Numbered from the stretch's first letter, positions 1 through 7,948 are shown. The stretch: DNA of 64,000 bases from a bacterium HR37 (GCA_002898375.1 BEIN01000010.1:1-64000), one strand, 5' to 3'. A program made the numbers and translations. Notes: generated from the sequence alone by a model not told the origin.

Positions 1-98
1 GCATCCATAACATCTAAATTCTCCTCCCCAGGTAACCCAAATACATACCTAACCCCCTCATTCTCTAAACACTTAACCAATAACTCTCCCGCCCTCAT
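1..98 (-). CDS. Acetolactate synthase-type thiamine-diphosphate enzyme, N-terminus only
   Basis: This is the first 32 codons of a minus-strand gene that runs off the window. The peptide starts MRAGELLVKCLENEGV and continues into FGLPGEENLDVMD. That is the opening helix and the glycine-rich GxPGEE segment of thiamine-diphosphate enzymes of the acetolactate synthase large-subunit family; the glutamate in GEE activates the cofactor in that family. An AGGAGA ribosome site lies 8 bases upstream of the ATG. Family assignment is good, but acetolactate synthase cannot be told from related decarboxylases with so little protein. The 136-base spacer upstream folds into three hairpins and may be its leader. 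Confidence 0.7.
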   Translation of the reverse strand, partial: MRAGELLVKCLENEGVRYVFGLPGEENLDVMD

Positions 99-234
99 AG
101 AAGAATCTCCTGGATAGCAGCATATGTAAGAACGAGGCAACCCCCATAAGGGAGTTGCCTCATTTCCGGAGGACGGAAATGTCCGGAGGGTGAAAGCAAG
201 CTCTTTCTCCCCTTATCAGGAAACCTCTAGCATC
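99..234 (-). other. Hairpin-rich spacer, possible leader of the ThDP enzyme gene
   Basis: Three hairpins lie in a row. At 134-161 a 12-bp stem (one G-T wobble) closes a TTAT loop; its core arms are GAGGCAAC and GTTGCCTC. At 162-180 the arms ATTTCCG and CGGAAAT close a 5-base loop. Around 187-216 a GGG-T-GAAAG arm pairs with CTTTC-T-CCC. No T-run follows the strongest stem in either direction, so a simple terminator is not obvious. On the minus strand the region precedes the ThDP enzyme gene, so it could be a regulatory leader or the 3' end of the upstream gene. Confidence 0.45.
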
Positions 235-429
235 CTATCCCCAGGGAACCGAGTAATCATCTGGATTTGGCATGTTCTTAAGCCACTTTGACCTGTCATA
301 TAAACAGGGACCGAAAAGGAGATTGAGATTCGTAACTATATAGGCTTCAGGGGTTGTTTTTAGATCCTCAGCCCTCTGCTTAACAATCTCAAATATACGG
401 TCTGGGAGTTCTATTGTTATACTTGGCAT
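235..429 (-). CDS. Small hypothetical protein, RHH-like N-terminus
   Basis: A 64-residue protein starting 17 bases after the nitroreductase stop, with its own AGGAGG site, so almost certainly in the same transcript. The first 35 residues (MPSITIELPDRIFEIV, then a charged helix) look like the strand-helix start of ribbon-helix-helix proteins. The second half is aromatic and polar (SKWLKNMPNPDDYSVPWG) and does not match the usual RHH ending. It may be an accessory or regulatory subunit of the nitroreductase-like enzyme. Function is not recognised; the pairing is inferred only from spacing. Confidence 0.6.
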   Translation of the reverse strand: MPSITIELPDRIFEIVKQRAEDLKTTPEAYIVTNLNLLFGPCLYDRSKWLKNMPNPDDYSVPWG

Positions 430-446
430 ACCTTCTACCTCCTTTT

Positions 447-1484
447 TTAATCTTCTGGGCTTATTCCTCTTTCCTTCCTGTACCTATCCAACTCCTCTCT
501 CTTTACGGTGGGCTTGAGCTGATACTCTACCGTAACGTCTTTTACATCCGCGATCCTGCGCTCCAGCTCCTCTTTTGAAAGAAGCTTTGGTCTTGTGTCC
601 TTTAAGACCCTTAGGTCATTTAGCTGAGATGGACCAAGCTCCCAGTCGGTAAGCCATTCATCTCCCAGGCCAAACCTCTTTGTTAACCTGTTAATCTCCT
701 CCAGTCTTCCTGGAAGCGGTCCTTGAGGCTGTATAAGCTTTAACTGCTTAAGAAGCTCAACAACACGCTCATCCCTTTGGAAGGGATTACCAACCTTCCT
801 CTCAAAGAACATGGTCTCAAATGGAGGTCTTCCTCTTGCACCCCCTCCATCTATGCTTTCTGCTGGATATCCAACCGTAAGCATCCAGCAAAAAACGTAG
901 GTATCAGGGAGGTTAAAGTACTTCTTAACGTTTCTTCTGGCTCCTCCACTTGCTCCGTTTAAGCAGGTTCCAAGGCCAAGAGATACCGCAGTTATAATTG
1001 CGTTCTCTATGGCTTTACCCAAATCTATAGCCGCAATCCTGTGAAGGATCATATCTGGAAGAAGTGCCGGTAAGGGAAACATCTTTGCAACCCTGTCGTA
1101 ATCCCATCCGTGTGCCTTATCAAGCGCACCGGTTCTCATAAGGTCGTGCAACTGCTGTCCCTGGGTATCATAAGCAGCCATATCGTAACACCAGAAAATA
1201 AGGACAGGAGCCATCTGGGTTGTAATCTGACTCCAGTCAGATATATACTCCCAGATATCGGGGTCTTCGTCCCTGTAGCAAACTATAGCCCTTGTTCCAT
1301 TGTAGTTACCGGCTGTCGGGGCCATTCTAGCAGCCTCAAGCATAGCCTGAATCTTCCACTTCTCCACAGGCTTATTTGGCTCATACCATCTTATTGACCT
1401 CCTAAGCCCTATAGCCTCGAGGGCATTAAGGGGTTTTACCTCTTCAGGCTTTGGAATCTCATCGGATATTAGCTTGGCAGCCAT
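447..1484 (-). CDS. Nitroreductase-family flavoprotein with long C-terminal extension
   Basis: 345 residues; AAGGAGGG precedes the ATG. Residues about 25-70 (RRSIRWYEPNKPVEKW, then AARMAPTAGNYNGTRA) are the FMN-phosphate-binding start of the nitroreductase fold, and GKAIENAIITAVSLGLGTC (about 155-175) is the second conserved block. The enzyme probably binds FMN and takes electrons from NAD(P)H or ferredoxin; the substrate is unknown. The family usually spans about 170-220 residues. Here about 120 extra residues follow, rich in charged helices (KLLSKEELERRIADVKD), with no domain I recognise. The gene is followed by a 64-residue partner ORF. Confidence 0.8.
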   Translation of the reverse strand: MAAKLISDEIPKPEEVKPLNALEAIGLRRSIRWYEPNKPVEKWKIQAMLEAARMAPTAGNYNGTRAIVCYRDEDPDIWEYISDWSQITTQMAPVLIFWCYDMAAYDTQGQQLHDLMRTGALDKAHGWDYDRVAKMFPLPALLPDMILHRIAAIDLGKAIENAIITAVSLGLGTCLNGASGGARRNVKKYFNLPDTYVFCWMLTVGYPAESIDGGGARGRPPFETMFFERKVGNPFQRDERVVELLKQLKLIQPQGPLPGRLEEINRLTKRFGLGDEWLTDWELGPSQLNDLRVLKDTRPKLLSKEELERRIADVKDVTVEYQLKPTVKREELDRYRKERGISPED

Positions 1485-1643
1485 TTACATCCCTCCTTCT
1501 TAACATTAAGTTCCTATATATGCATTTTTATAATATTCTAATACATTTGTCAATAACTAAATTGATTAAATTAAAAATTATTTTATTACAAGCTTGTAAG
1601 ATAGTGATTTTTTTAGCCAGAAAGAATGAGGTAAAATATTACC

Positions 1644-2225
1644 ATGGTTTTTAAGTTCCCAACTGAAGAGTGGCAACGCCTCGTTAGCCCGGAGAGAGAA
1701 ACATGGCAGAATCCAAAAGAACTTCTAAATGCCACAAACCCCACTAAAGAGGAAGTCTGGGCTGACCTGGGTTGTGGCCCCGGATACTTTACCCTGCCCC
1801 TTGCTGAGAGGGTAAAAAGGGTGTATGCAATAGACTATGATGAAAGAATGCTTGATCTATGTAGATACCGAGCAGAGTCCATGGGATTAAAGAACATAGA
1901 GTATGTTTTGTGCACCGAGGAAAAAATACCACTGGCCAGTGAAGAGGTTGATGTATCCCTCCTTGCAAATCTACTCCATGAACTGGTAAATCCGGGGGCT
2001 TTCCTAGAGGAGGTAAGAAGGATAACGAAACAGGGAGGAAAGATTATACTTATAGACTGGCAACCGGTGCCATCACCTGCCGGGCCTCCACTGGAAAAAC
2101 GAATACCAAAAGAAAAAGCCCTGAATCTCCTTATCCAAATGGGTTTTAGGCATTTATCTGATTTAAATACATACCCTTATCACTACTTTCTCGTGTTTGA
2201 AAACACCCTTACCAGAACTACCTAA
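1644..2225 (+). CDS. Class I SAM-dependent methyltransferase
   Basis: 193 residues. Motif I is visible as WADLGCGPGYFTLPLAE (about 40-56), followed by the acidic strand VYAIDYDERML and by the post-motif IPLASEEVDVSLLANLLHEL. GGKIILIDWQP is motif V/VI. This is a Methyltransf_11/25-type Rossmann enzyme; the substrate (small molecule or protein) cannot be read from sequence. It is monocistronic: a divergent nitroreductase lies upstream and a convergent oxidoreductase downstream. The ribosome site is weak (GAGG about 11 bases before ATG). Confidence 0.8.
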   Translation: MVFKFPTEEWQRLVSPERETWQNPKELLNATNPTKEEVWADLGCGPGYFTLPLAERVKRVYAIDYDERMLDLCRYRAESMGLKNIEYVLCTEEKIPLASEEVDVSLLANLLHELVNPGAFLEEVRRITKQGGKIILIDWQPVPSPAGPPLEKRIPKEKALNLLIQMGFRHLSDLNTYPYHYFLVFENTLTRTT

Positions 2226-2230
2226 ACAGA

Positions 2231-3082
2231 TTACCCGATAATTGAAGCATACCTGTCAAGTAAGGGAAGTAAAACGTCCTCCTTAGCTGAAGGGAGACCA
2301 AAGACAACCCGTTCAACTCCTGCCTTTTCCAGCTCCTCAATATCCCTTTGATCCGGATTGGAATCGTAAAAATAGTAGATTGATGTAACGGATATCTTGC
2401 CCGGATCACGACCTGCCGCTTCCGCACGCTGACGCAGTAGCGATATCTTCTCAGCCAGAACAGAAGGCTCTATACCGGTTGGCAACCAACCATCACAGAA
2501 CTCAACGATACGGTCAAAAGCCTTTAATCCATAACCACTTCCCATGATAATTGGAGGATGGGGTTTCTGAAACGGTTTTGGGTAAGACCAGATTTTATCG
2601 AAGTTAACAAACTCACCGTGAAACTCTGCCTCATCATTAGCCCAGATCTCCTTCATTGCAAGTATCCGCTCCCTTAGCACCTTCCACCTATTCTTAAAAT
2701 CAGTACCATGATTTTCCATCTCCTCTGCATTCCAACCCCCGCCTATTCCAAAGATAAAACGTCCTCCCGAGAGCTGATCCAGACTGGCAACCTCTTTTGC
2801 CGTGATTATGGGATCGCGCTCAACCACAAGACATATACCAGTTGCAACTTTAAGCTTACTTGTGGCCATTGCTGCAGCAGTAAGGGCTATAAAAGGGTCA
2901 TAGGTATGCCAGTACTCTTTTGGTAAATCTCCACCACCGGGCCACGGGCTACGACGGCTAACGGGAATATGGGTATGCTCAGGTACCCACATAGATTCAA
3001 ACCCGCGCTCCTCAGCAGCTCGTGCCAGATTGGCGGGATGCATGGCATACTCAGTTGGAAAGATTGAAATTCCAAATAGCAT
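2231..3082 (-). CDS. LLM-class (luciferase-like) F420- or flavin-dependent oxidoreductase
   Basis: 283 residues from the ATG preceded by GGAGGG; an in-frame start 11 codons upstream lacks such a site. The TIM-barrel landmarks are LARAAEERGFESMWVPEHTH, KLKVATGICLVVERDP and LDQLSGGRFIFGIGGGW, typical of the bacterial luciferase superfamily and closest in style to the F420-dependent subgroup (TIGR03619 type). It would transfer hydride between deazaflavin or FMN and an unknown substrate. It converges with the methyltransferase gene, 5 bases apart. A structured region lies upstream. Confidence 0.8.
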   Translation of the reverse strand: MLFGISIFPTEYAMHPANLARAAEERGFESMWVPEHTHIPVSRRSPWPGGGDLPKEYWHTYDPFIALTAAAMATSKLKVATGICLVVERDPIITAKEVASLDQLSGGRFIFGIGGGWNAEEMENHGTDFKNRWKVLRERILAMKEIWANDEAEFHGEFVNFDKIWSYPKPFQKPHPPIIMGSGYGLKAFDRIVEFCDGWLPTGIEPSVLAEKISLLRQRAEAAGRDPGKISVTSIYYFYDSNPDQRDIEELEKAGVERVVFGLPSAKEDVLLPLLDRYASIIG

Positions 3083-3163
3083 CTTAAATCCCTCCTTTTC
3101 TTTTTTCCCTTGCAAACAAAACCCATTTGTGATAATTTTGGGAAGTTTTTACCGTTTTTATTT

Positions 3164-3250
3164 GAGGGAGTTCCCTGAGATTACTCAGTTAGTGGAGGGA
3201 CCAGGTTTCTCAGGGAAACTCCCCAAGAGGTATGGTTTTTACCATACCAG
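3164..3250. other. Structured spacer with competing hairpins
   Basis: A long inverted repeat pairs 3166-3180 with 3208-3223 (one unpaired A). Its 5' arm can instead form a short perfect hairpin, CTGAG-ATTA-CTCAG at 3175-3188, so two folds are mutually exclusive. A second perfect hairpin, GGTATGGT-tttt-ACCATACC, follows at 3229-3248. The region separates the divergent LLM oxidoreductase and DUF488 genes, so it could be a leader for either or an independent RNA. I recognise no known family. Confidence 0.45.
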
Positions 3251-3310
3251 TGGAAGCTGGAATAATTCTACCCGAGTTGAGCCTACTAACAAGACATTAG
3301 GTGAGGTATT

Positions 3311-3772
3311 TTGCATTCTTATTCTCAAAAAAAGCAGATATTTACCATAGGACACTCCATCCGGAGTATAGATGAGTTTCTAGAAATCTTAAAACACTAC
3401 CAAATAGAAACACTGGTTGATATAAGACGCTTTCCAAAATCAGGGCGCAATCCACACTTTAGCAGGGAAGTCCTTGAAGAAAAACTTCCTGCAAACGGCA
3501 TCCGGTACGTCTGGATTGAGAAACTTGGGGGATTCAGAAAAGGTGGTTACGAAGAGTACATGAAGACAAAGGACTTCCAGGAAGGATTTAAAACACTCGT
3601 AGAAATTTCCAAAAAAAGCACTACAGCCGTTATGTGTGCTGAGCTTCTCTGGTTTAGGTGTCACCGCAGGTTCATTGCAACTGCCCTTACAGAAAAAACA
3701 TGGCGTGTGGTTCACATCCACAACAAGGAAAGAAAGGAAATACATAGAACCATTGAGGCTAAATTGCTTTAA
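3311..3772 (+). CDS. DUF488 family protein
   Basis: 153 residues from a TTG start with GAGG just upstream; no ATG is available before the domain begins. DUF488 landmarks are all present: FTIGHSIRSIDEFLEIL, LVDIRRFPKSGRNPHFS, IEKLGGFRKGGYEEYM, and the closing CAELLWFRCHRRFIA with the conserved Cys-His-Arg. The molecular function of DUF488 is not established. The gene seems complete and stands alone downstream of the structured spacer. Confidence 0.8.
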   Translation: MHSYSQKKQIFTIGHSIRSIDEFLEILKHYQIETLVDIRRFPKSGRNPHFSREVLEEKLPANGIRYVWIEKLGGFRKGGYEEYMKTKDFQEGFKTLVEISKKSTTAVMCAELLWFRCHRRFIATALTEKTWRVVHIHNKERKEIHRTIEAKLL

Positions 3773-4049
3773 AGCCTTTGCAAATTATACAAGAGTCTTT
3801 TGAAAACAGGCTTTTCTATTTGCAAAAGAAAAACTATTACCAATTACACAGTTTAAACAGTGTATATACACACAGTGACAAAGCGCTTCAGGATATAAAC
3901 AACCATAATTATTTGAAATATCTCTTTTGGCATACCTGTTGCAATAATCATAAAACACAAAGAACTAACCGGAGAATAACTGGTTTTTTAAATTAGATTA
4001 ATCCTTTTGGGTCAGTATAAAGACATATACACAAAGGAGGAGAAAAACC
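3773..4049. other. AT-rich intergenic region
   Basis: 277 bases between the DUF488 gene and the next small ORF. An open frame from a TTG at 3778 has no ribosome site and a low-complexity translation, so I do not call it. A well-placed AAAGGAGGAG near 4036-4045 serves the next gene. Nothing else is visible. Confidence 0.4.
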
Positions 4050-4232
4050 ATGGAAAGGAAAAAAGGGATTTTGAGCCTAGGTGAAACCCTAAACGAAATT
4101 CAGTACCTAAAAAAACAGATACAGGATTTCTCCTGGCTAATTGGTGAGGAACTTACAGAGAAATTAATAGAAACCCTCGACGAAAAGGAAAACAATTTCT
4201 CTTTCATACCATCTTGGCACTTCCCGGATTAA
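4050..4232 (+). CDS. Small hypothetical protein
   Basis: 60 residues with an excellent ribosome site (AAAGGAGGAG ending 4-5 bases before ATG), the main reason for calling it. The sequence is charged and helical (LGETLNEIQYLKKQIQDF, then ELTEKLIETLDEKENN) and ends in an aromatic tail. There is no signal peptide or cysteine. It precedes the OmpA-family gene by about 67 bases and could be co-transcribed. I do not recognise it. Confidence 0.6.
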   Translation: MERKKGILSLGETLNEIQYLKKQIQDFSWLIGEELTEKLIETLDEKENNFSFIPSWHFPD

Positions 4233-4299
4233 TTTTTATAATATGTCAAAATCAAGGCTTAAAACCTTTGTTCTATTCCAGGGAGAAAAGGAGGCCAAG

Positions 4300-5430
4300 A
4301 TGTTGCGAGCTTTTGTACTGTTTCTTGCTATCCTTTTTTTCCCCGTCTGGGCTGGTGCCCAGATAGAAGGTAGTGCTGAGCGGTATCGTTTTGAGCCCGG
4401 TGACAAACTCATCTATCAGGATGCCCTTGACCGTTGTCCGGTAGGAGAGTTTCTTCCTGAATGGAAGATAGTAAGTGGGGGCTACGAATGCGCACGCTTC
4501 AATGATCGCATATGGATACGCCCTCTAGAGCACGGCACAACACTCTATCTTTTGCTTCAAAATCCCTTACCCGAAGAATTCTCTCTAGAGCTAACCGTAC
4601 ACAGTTTTGAAGCTGGTAGACCCATGGTACGATTTGCCCTTCATCCTGAAGACGTACTCCCCAGACTCGAACGTGGTGATGCATATGCTGCCGGTGACAT
4701 GCAGATTATTGCAGGCACCATCGGAGTAGGTGACCCTTCGGTATTTGGTGCTAAAGATAAGGTAGCTGGCAATCTTGAAGGCCGCTGGGATTTTAGCCGT
4801 GTAATTCCTCACGGGCAGGATCACCAAATTGCCGTGCAGGTACGCCGTGGGCAGGTACGGTTTTTTGTGGATGGCCAGCGTGTTGGCCATAAACCCTTCC
4901 GACCGGAAAAATCTCCTCGCATACTTACACTTTATTTCAGACGAGTAGTGTCAGACCCAAAACCCTTTGCAGAAGCACCTGTGCTGGTACGTGGCATCCG
5001 AATTGCCACCTACAGCACAACCGAAGCCACCCCCCAGGCAGAGCGTGACCTGATACGGGAACTCGGCGCAGAAGAAACGAAAGAGGGACTAAAGGTTACC
5101 CTATCGGAATCGATTCTATTTGACTTTGGTAAGTGGACTCTTAAGCCTGAGGCCAGAACCACGTTAGAGAAGGTTGCTCGCCTTGCAAACCTGAATGAGG
5201 GTCCTGTGCGCATTTGGGGGCACACCGATGACGTTGGATCAGAGCAGTTTAACCTTGTGCTCTCAGAGCTACGAGCTCACGTCGTGGCACTTGCTCTTGC
5301 ACGCTTGGGTGTGGACCCAAAGCGGCTTGAACCCAAGGGATTTGGCGAAACGCGCCCTATAGTTTCTAATGACACCGATGAGAACCGTGCCCGTAACCGA
5401 AGAGTGGAAGTCATCCTGGGTAAGCAGTAA
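4300..5430 (+). CDS. OmpA-family outer-membrane/peptidoglycan-binding protein
   Basis: 376 residues starting at the ATG preceded by AAGGAGG; the in-frame ATG at 4243 would put 19 residues before the signal peptide. MLRAFVLFLAILFFPVWAGA is a Sec signal. Residues about 25-235 form a beta-rich region with no repeat, perhaps LamG/concanavalin-like. The last 110 residues are the OmpA C-terminal domain: ILFDFGKWTLKPEART, the diaminopimelate-binding GHTDDVGSEQFNLVLSELRA, and NRRVEV near the end. It probably tethers the outer membrane to peptidoglycan from the periplasm. Confidence 0.85.
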   Translation: MLRAFVLFLAILFFPVWAGAQIEGSAERYRFEPGDKLIYQDALDRCPVGEFLPEWKIVSGGYECARFNDRIWIRPLEHGTTLYLLLQNPLPEEFSLELTVHSFEAGRPMVRFALHPEDVLPRLERGDAYAAGDMQIIAGTIGVGDPSVFGAKDKVAGNLEGRWDFSRVIPHGQDHQIAVQVRRGQVRFFVDGQRVGHKPFRPEKSPRILTLYFRRVVSDPKPFAEAPVLVRGIRIATYSTTEATPQAERDLIRELGAEETKEGLKVTLSESILFDFGKWTLKPEARTTLEKVARLANLNEGPVRIWGHTDDVGSEQFNLVLSELRAHVVALALARLGVDPKRLEPKGFGETRPIVSNDTDENRARNRRVEVILGKQ

Positions 5431-5463
5431 CAAACCCACAACTGAGGTGTTGGGAGTAATTTG

Positions 5464-5563
5464 TAATGGTAAACAAACCATTATGATAAGAGTCTATTTA
5501 ATCATCAATTCTGGAAACAGGCCTCTAGATACGAGGCTTTAGACTGCAGCAGTCTAAAGCCTC
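5464..5563. terminator. Two hairpins between convergent genes
   Basis: 5464-5483 forms TAATGGT-loop-ACCATTA. 5533-5563 is a perfect 14-bp inverted repeat around a 3-base loop, with arms beginning GAGGCTTTAG and ending CTAAAGCCTC. They lie between the OmpA-family gene (+) and the alcohol dehydrogenase gene (-), where a bidirectional terminator is expected, but neither has a good T-run. Termination is inferred from position. Confidence 0.5.
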
Positions 5564-5627
5564 AAAGGAACTTGAGTTTAACAGTATTTCTGTATGAGAT
5601 AACAGGATTTTCAATAACGATTTAAAC

Positions 5628-6686
5628 TTAAGGCTTTATAGCCACTTTAATAACACCGTCTAGTTGATTGGAGAATATCCTGTAAGCTTCCTCTATCTCA
5701 TCCAGAGAGAATCTATGGGTGATTAACTGCTTAAGGTTTACCCTCTCATTCTTTATAAGACTGATAAGCCTCCTCATCCTCTCTTTACCACCAGGACAGA
5801 GAGTAGATACAATCTTTTTATCCGCTATACCATAACCAAACTCCTGAAGAGGAACCCCTATACTTCCTAACTGAGCAGGATACACCCCTAAACTGGATAT
5901 CGTTCCACCAACCCTTGTTACTTTAACACAGTTCTCAAAACTCTCCTGAAGCCCTATTGCCTCAATTGCAACATCCACCCCCCTGCCATCTGTAATCTTC
6001 ATTATCTCTTTAACAGGATCCACCTTCTTAAAATCAATAACAATATCAGCACCCATCTTCCTTGACATATCCATCCTCGAAGAAACAGTATCAACGGTTA
6101 TAATTAAGGAAGCACCTTTAAGCTTTGCCCCTGCAGTAGCACATAATCCAATCGGCCCCTGACCAAATACAGCTACAATATCCCCAACCTCTATATTTGC
6201 ACTCTCAGCACCAGAAAGTCCTGTAGAAAAAATATCGGTTGTAAAAAGCACATCCTCATCCGTAAGATCATCAGGTATCGGGGTTAAATTGGCCTGAGCA
6301 TTTGGAATCTTTACATAATCAGCCTGACAACCATCAATCGTATTCCCCATCTTCCATCCACCTAAAAAACCACCACACTGAGCCCAGTTTGCACTCAAAC
6401 AGTAGTTACACTGACCACAGGGAGTAATAGCATTAACCGCAACCCTCTGCCCTACACTATAACCACTAACACCCTCACCAAGCTCATGTATCACACCAAT
6501 TGGTTCATGCCCTATAATCCTGCCAACCTCCACAGGATATTCACCTCTCATTATGTGAACATCAGTAGCACATATGGTAGTAAGCGTAACCTTTATAACC
6601 GCTTCACCTGGACCAGCTTTGGGAATAGGCCTATCCTCAAGCCCTATCTTATTTACACCTTTAAAAACATTTGCCCTCATACTCAT
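5628..6686 (-). CDS. Zinc-dependent alcohol dehydrogenase (MDR family)
   Basis: 352 residues. The catalytic zinc ligands are plausible in ICATDVH (Cys) and IGHEPIG (His-Glu). The structural zinc site is intact: CGQCNYCLSANWAQC. The Rossmann motif is AVFGQGPIGLCAT, and the acidic residue after the second strand (TVDTVSSRM) leaves NAD versus NADP unclear. The layout resembles Clostridium/Thermoanaerobacter-type secondary alcohol dehydrogenases. It would oxidise a small secondary alcohol or reduce the matching ketone. It is monocistronic and faces the mobile-element relic upstream. Confidence 0.85.
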   Translation of the reverse strand: MSMRANVFKGVNKIGLEDRPIPKAGPGEAVIKVTLTTICATDVHIMRGEYPVEVGRIIGHEPIGVIHELGEGVSGYSVGQRVAVNAITPCGQCNYCLSANWAQCGGFLGGWKMGNTIDGCQADYVKIPNAQANLTPIPDDLTDEDVLFTTDIFSTGLSGAESANIEVGDIVAVFGQGPIGLCATAGAKLKGASLIITVDTVSSRMDMSRKMGADIVIDFKKVDPVKEIMKITDGRGVDVAIEAIGLQESFENCVKVTRVGGTISSLGVYPAQLGSIGVPLQEFGYGIADKKIVSTLCPGGKERMRRLISLIKNERVNLKQLITHRFSLDEIEEAYRIFSNQLDGVIKVAIKP

Positions 6687-6772
6687 CTCTAATACCCCCA
6701 GAGTTATTTATCTCATTAACCATTATAGAAAAAACCTATCCCTGAGTAAACAATAAATTTAATACACATAAG

Positions 6773-6804
6773 GCAAAAATCCTGCTTAAACTTGCCGTAT
6801 TTTG
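6773..6804. repeat. Island repeat copy 1
   Basis: About 32 bases matching 10687-10716: ten identical bases (GCAAAAATCC), four variable, then TAAACTTGCCGT and TTTTG with one indel. The copies stand at the left edge and near the right edge of the decayed island, each upstream of a plus-strand relic gene. Confidence 0.6.
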
Positions 6805-6887
6805 CCCTATAGCTTTTTTCTCCCCAGAGTGCTATCTCTAGAGTAATAAGTAACCTTTGTTCTTTGACAAAAAGAGAAAGCTTTTAG

Positions 6888-7187
6888 TGCGTAGATTTCT
6901 TCCACGACCCTAAAAAAGGTGGAAGAGAAGGAGAGGTAAAAACACTTACCCTCTCTTATGAGAAAACAGATAAGGGAGAAAGAGTGTTTTTTCAGATCAC
7001 TCAGGGACAAAAGAGGGTTTCTTTAGCTCTACAAAGAGCAGACCTTTTTGCTATAAGTTCTCTCATTCCCCATGCTGTAAGCTGCATGTGGGACTGGATA
7101 GGGACTCTCCCACCTCATGAGGAAGTAGAGGCTACTACAAATCAAAATTCCTCCCTTGAGGAACTGGAAGAAGATATACCGTTTTAA
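6888..7187 (+). CDS. Small protein with SSB-like acidic C-terminal tail (island relic)
   Basis: An open frame runs from just after a stop at 6885-6887 to 7187. The only good start is the GTG at 6984 (AAGGGAG upstream, 67 residues), but coding-like sequence continues upstream of it (GEVKTLTLSYEKTDKGER), so the 5' end may be damaged. The protein ends SSLEELEEDIPF, very like the DDDIPF tip by which single-stranded-DNA-binding proteins recruit partner enzymes. The body lacks an obvious OB fold and is not otherwise recognised. Context is the conjugative-element relic. Confidence 0.5.
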   Translation, partial: CVDFFHDPKKGGREGEVKTLTLSYEKTDKGERVFFQITQGQKRVSLALQRADLFAISSLIPHAVSCMWDWIGTLPPHEEVEATTNQNSSLEELEEDIPF

Positions 7188-7189
7188 TC

Positions 7190-7262
7190 AGGGATTGGGT
7201 TTTCGGTGTTGGGTATTGAGAATTAACTAATCCCTAACACCCAATCCCCAAAACCCAACCCC
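7190..7262. repeat. Imperfect inverted repeat with G-quadruplex motif
   Basis: Two arms of about 30 bases (7190-7220 and 7231-7262) are imperfect reverse complements rich in TTGGG. On the minus strand the right arm carries four G-runs with loops TT, TTTT and ATT (7240-7262), a canonical G-quadruplex pattern. It lies between two relic genes. Confidence 0.55.
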
Positions 7263-7268
7263 TAACCA

Positions 7269-7948
7269 ATGCCTGAGGGAAGAAGAGGCTCTGTAATATT
7301 TTCCACATCATCTCCTGTGCCAAAGCCTGCAGGACTTATTGATGCAATCTCAGAGATTCAACAGTACTACATAATAGAGAAAACAGGACAGGATATTCCC
7401 CCTGAGTTTCTTACCATCCGGGGAGTTATGACTTTCTTTACAGTAGGATTTAAAAATGGCTTTATAGAAGGAATAATCCTTGGACTATTTCTTCCCATTG
7501 CATGGGGTGTATGGGAAGGGAAGATAAAATCTTTGTTTTTGGATCAACCACACATGATCTTTTTACAAAACTCTTTATCTTTATGCTCTCATTTGGAATA
7601 AGTCTTTCTCTTATGCTTCTATTTGGAATAATACTCTCAAGATACTACATAGGGAATCTTACAAGAAGGGCAATAGACTCACTTGTATGGGGAAGGGCAA
7701 TAAGCCTTACTGTAAAGGGGCTAATTATATTTGCACTCTATTATGTGCTTGTACTTTTTTGGACACCTGAGAATGTGTGGAAGGTAGGAGAGTATGTATG
7801 GAAGAGTAATCCAGAGGGGTTTTATGAGAAGGCAATGAGTCTTAGGCATGCAGTGTGGATGAGTGCATGGATGCAGCTTGTTACTTCACCAATTTTAAGT
7901 GTAATTCCATTTGGGTGTCTTAAGGCAAGAAGGAAGCAACTTGGCTAA
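7269..7948 (+). pseudogene. Frameshifted integral membrane protein of the mobile island
   Basis: Two overlapping frames (7269-7601 and 7502-7948) read as one protein if a single frameshift near 7520-7545 is undone. The first ends GFIEGIILGLFLPIAWG and the second continues IFVFGSTTHDLFTKLF into FMLSFGISLSLMLLFG. The joined product of about 225 residues has three or four membrane segments and a soluble loop with Trp/Tyr repeats. No ribosome site precedes 7269, so the 5' end may be missing too. It is probably a conjugation-machinery membrane protein, inferred only from the traG-like relic 3 kb away; I do not recognise the family. Confidence 0.5.

Noticed and set aside
3778-3996. 72-codon plus-strand ORF after the DUF488 gene
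   Set aside because: TTG start without ribosome site, AT-rich low-complexity translation, no domain.
4243-4299. Upstream start for the OmpA-family protein
   Set aside because: It would bury the signal peptide behind 19 residues; the ATG at 4300 has AAGGAGG.
6687-6800. Left attachment site (copy of tRNA-Thr 3' end)
   Set aside because: I looked for the tRNA 3' terminal sequence near the island's left edge and saw no match; the true edge may lie elsewhere or be deleted.
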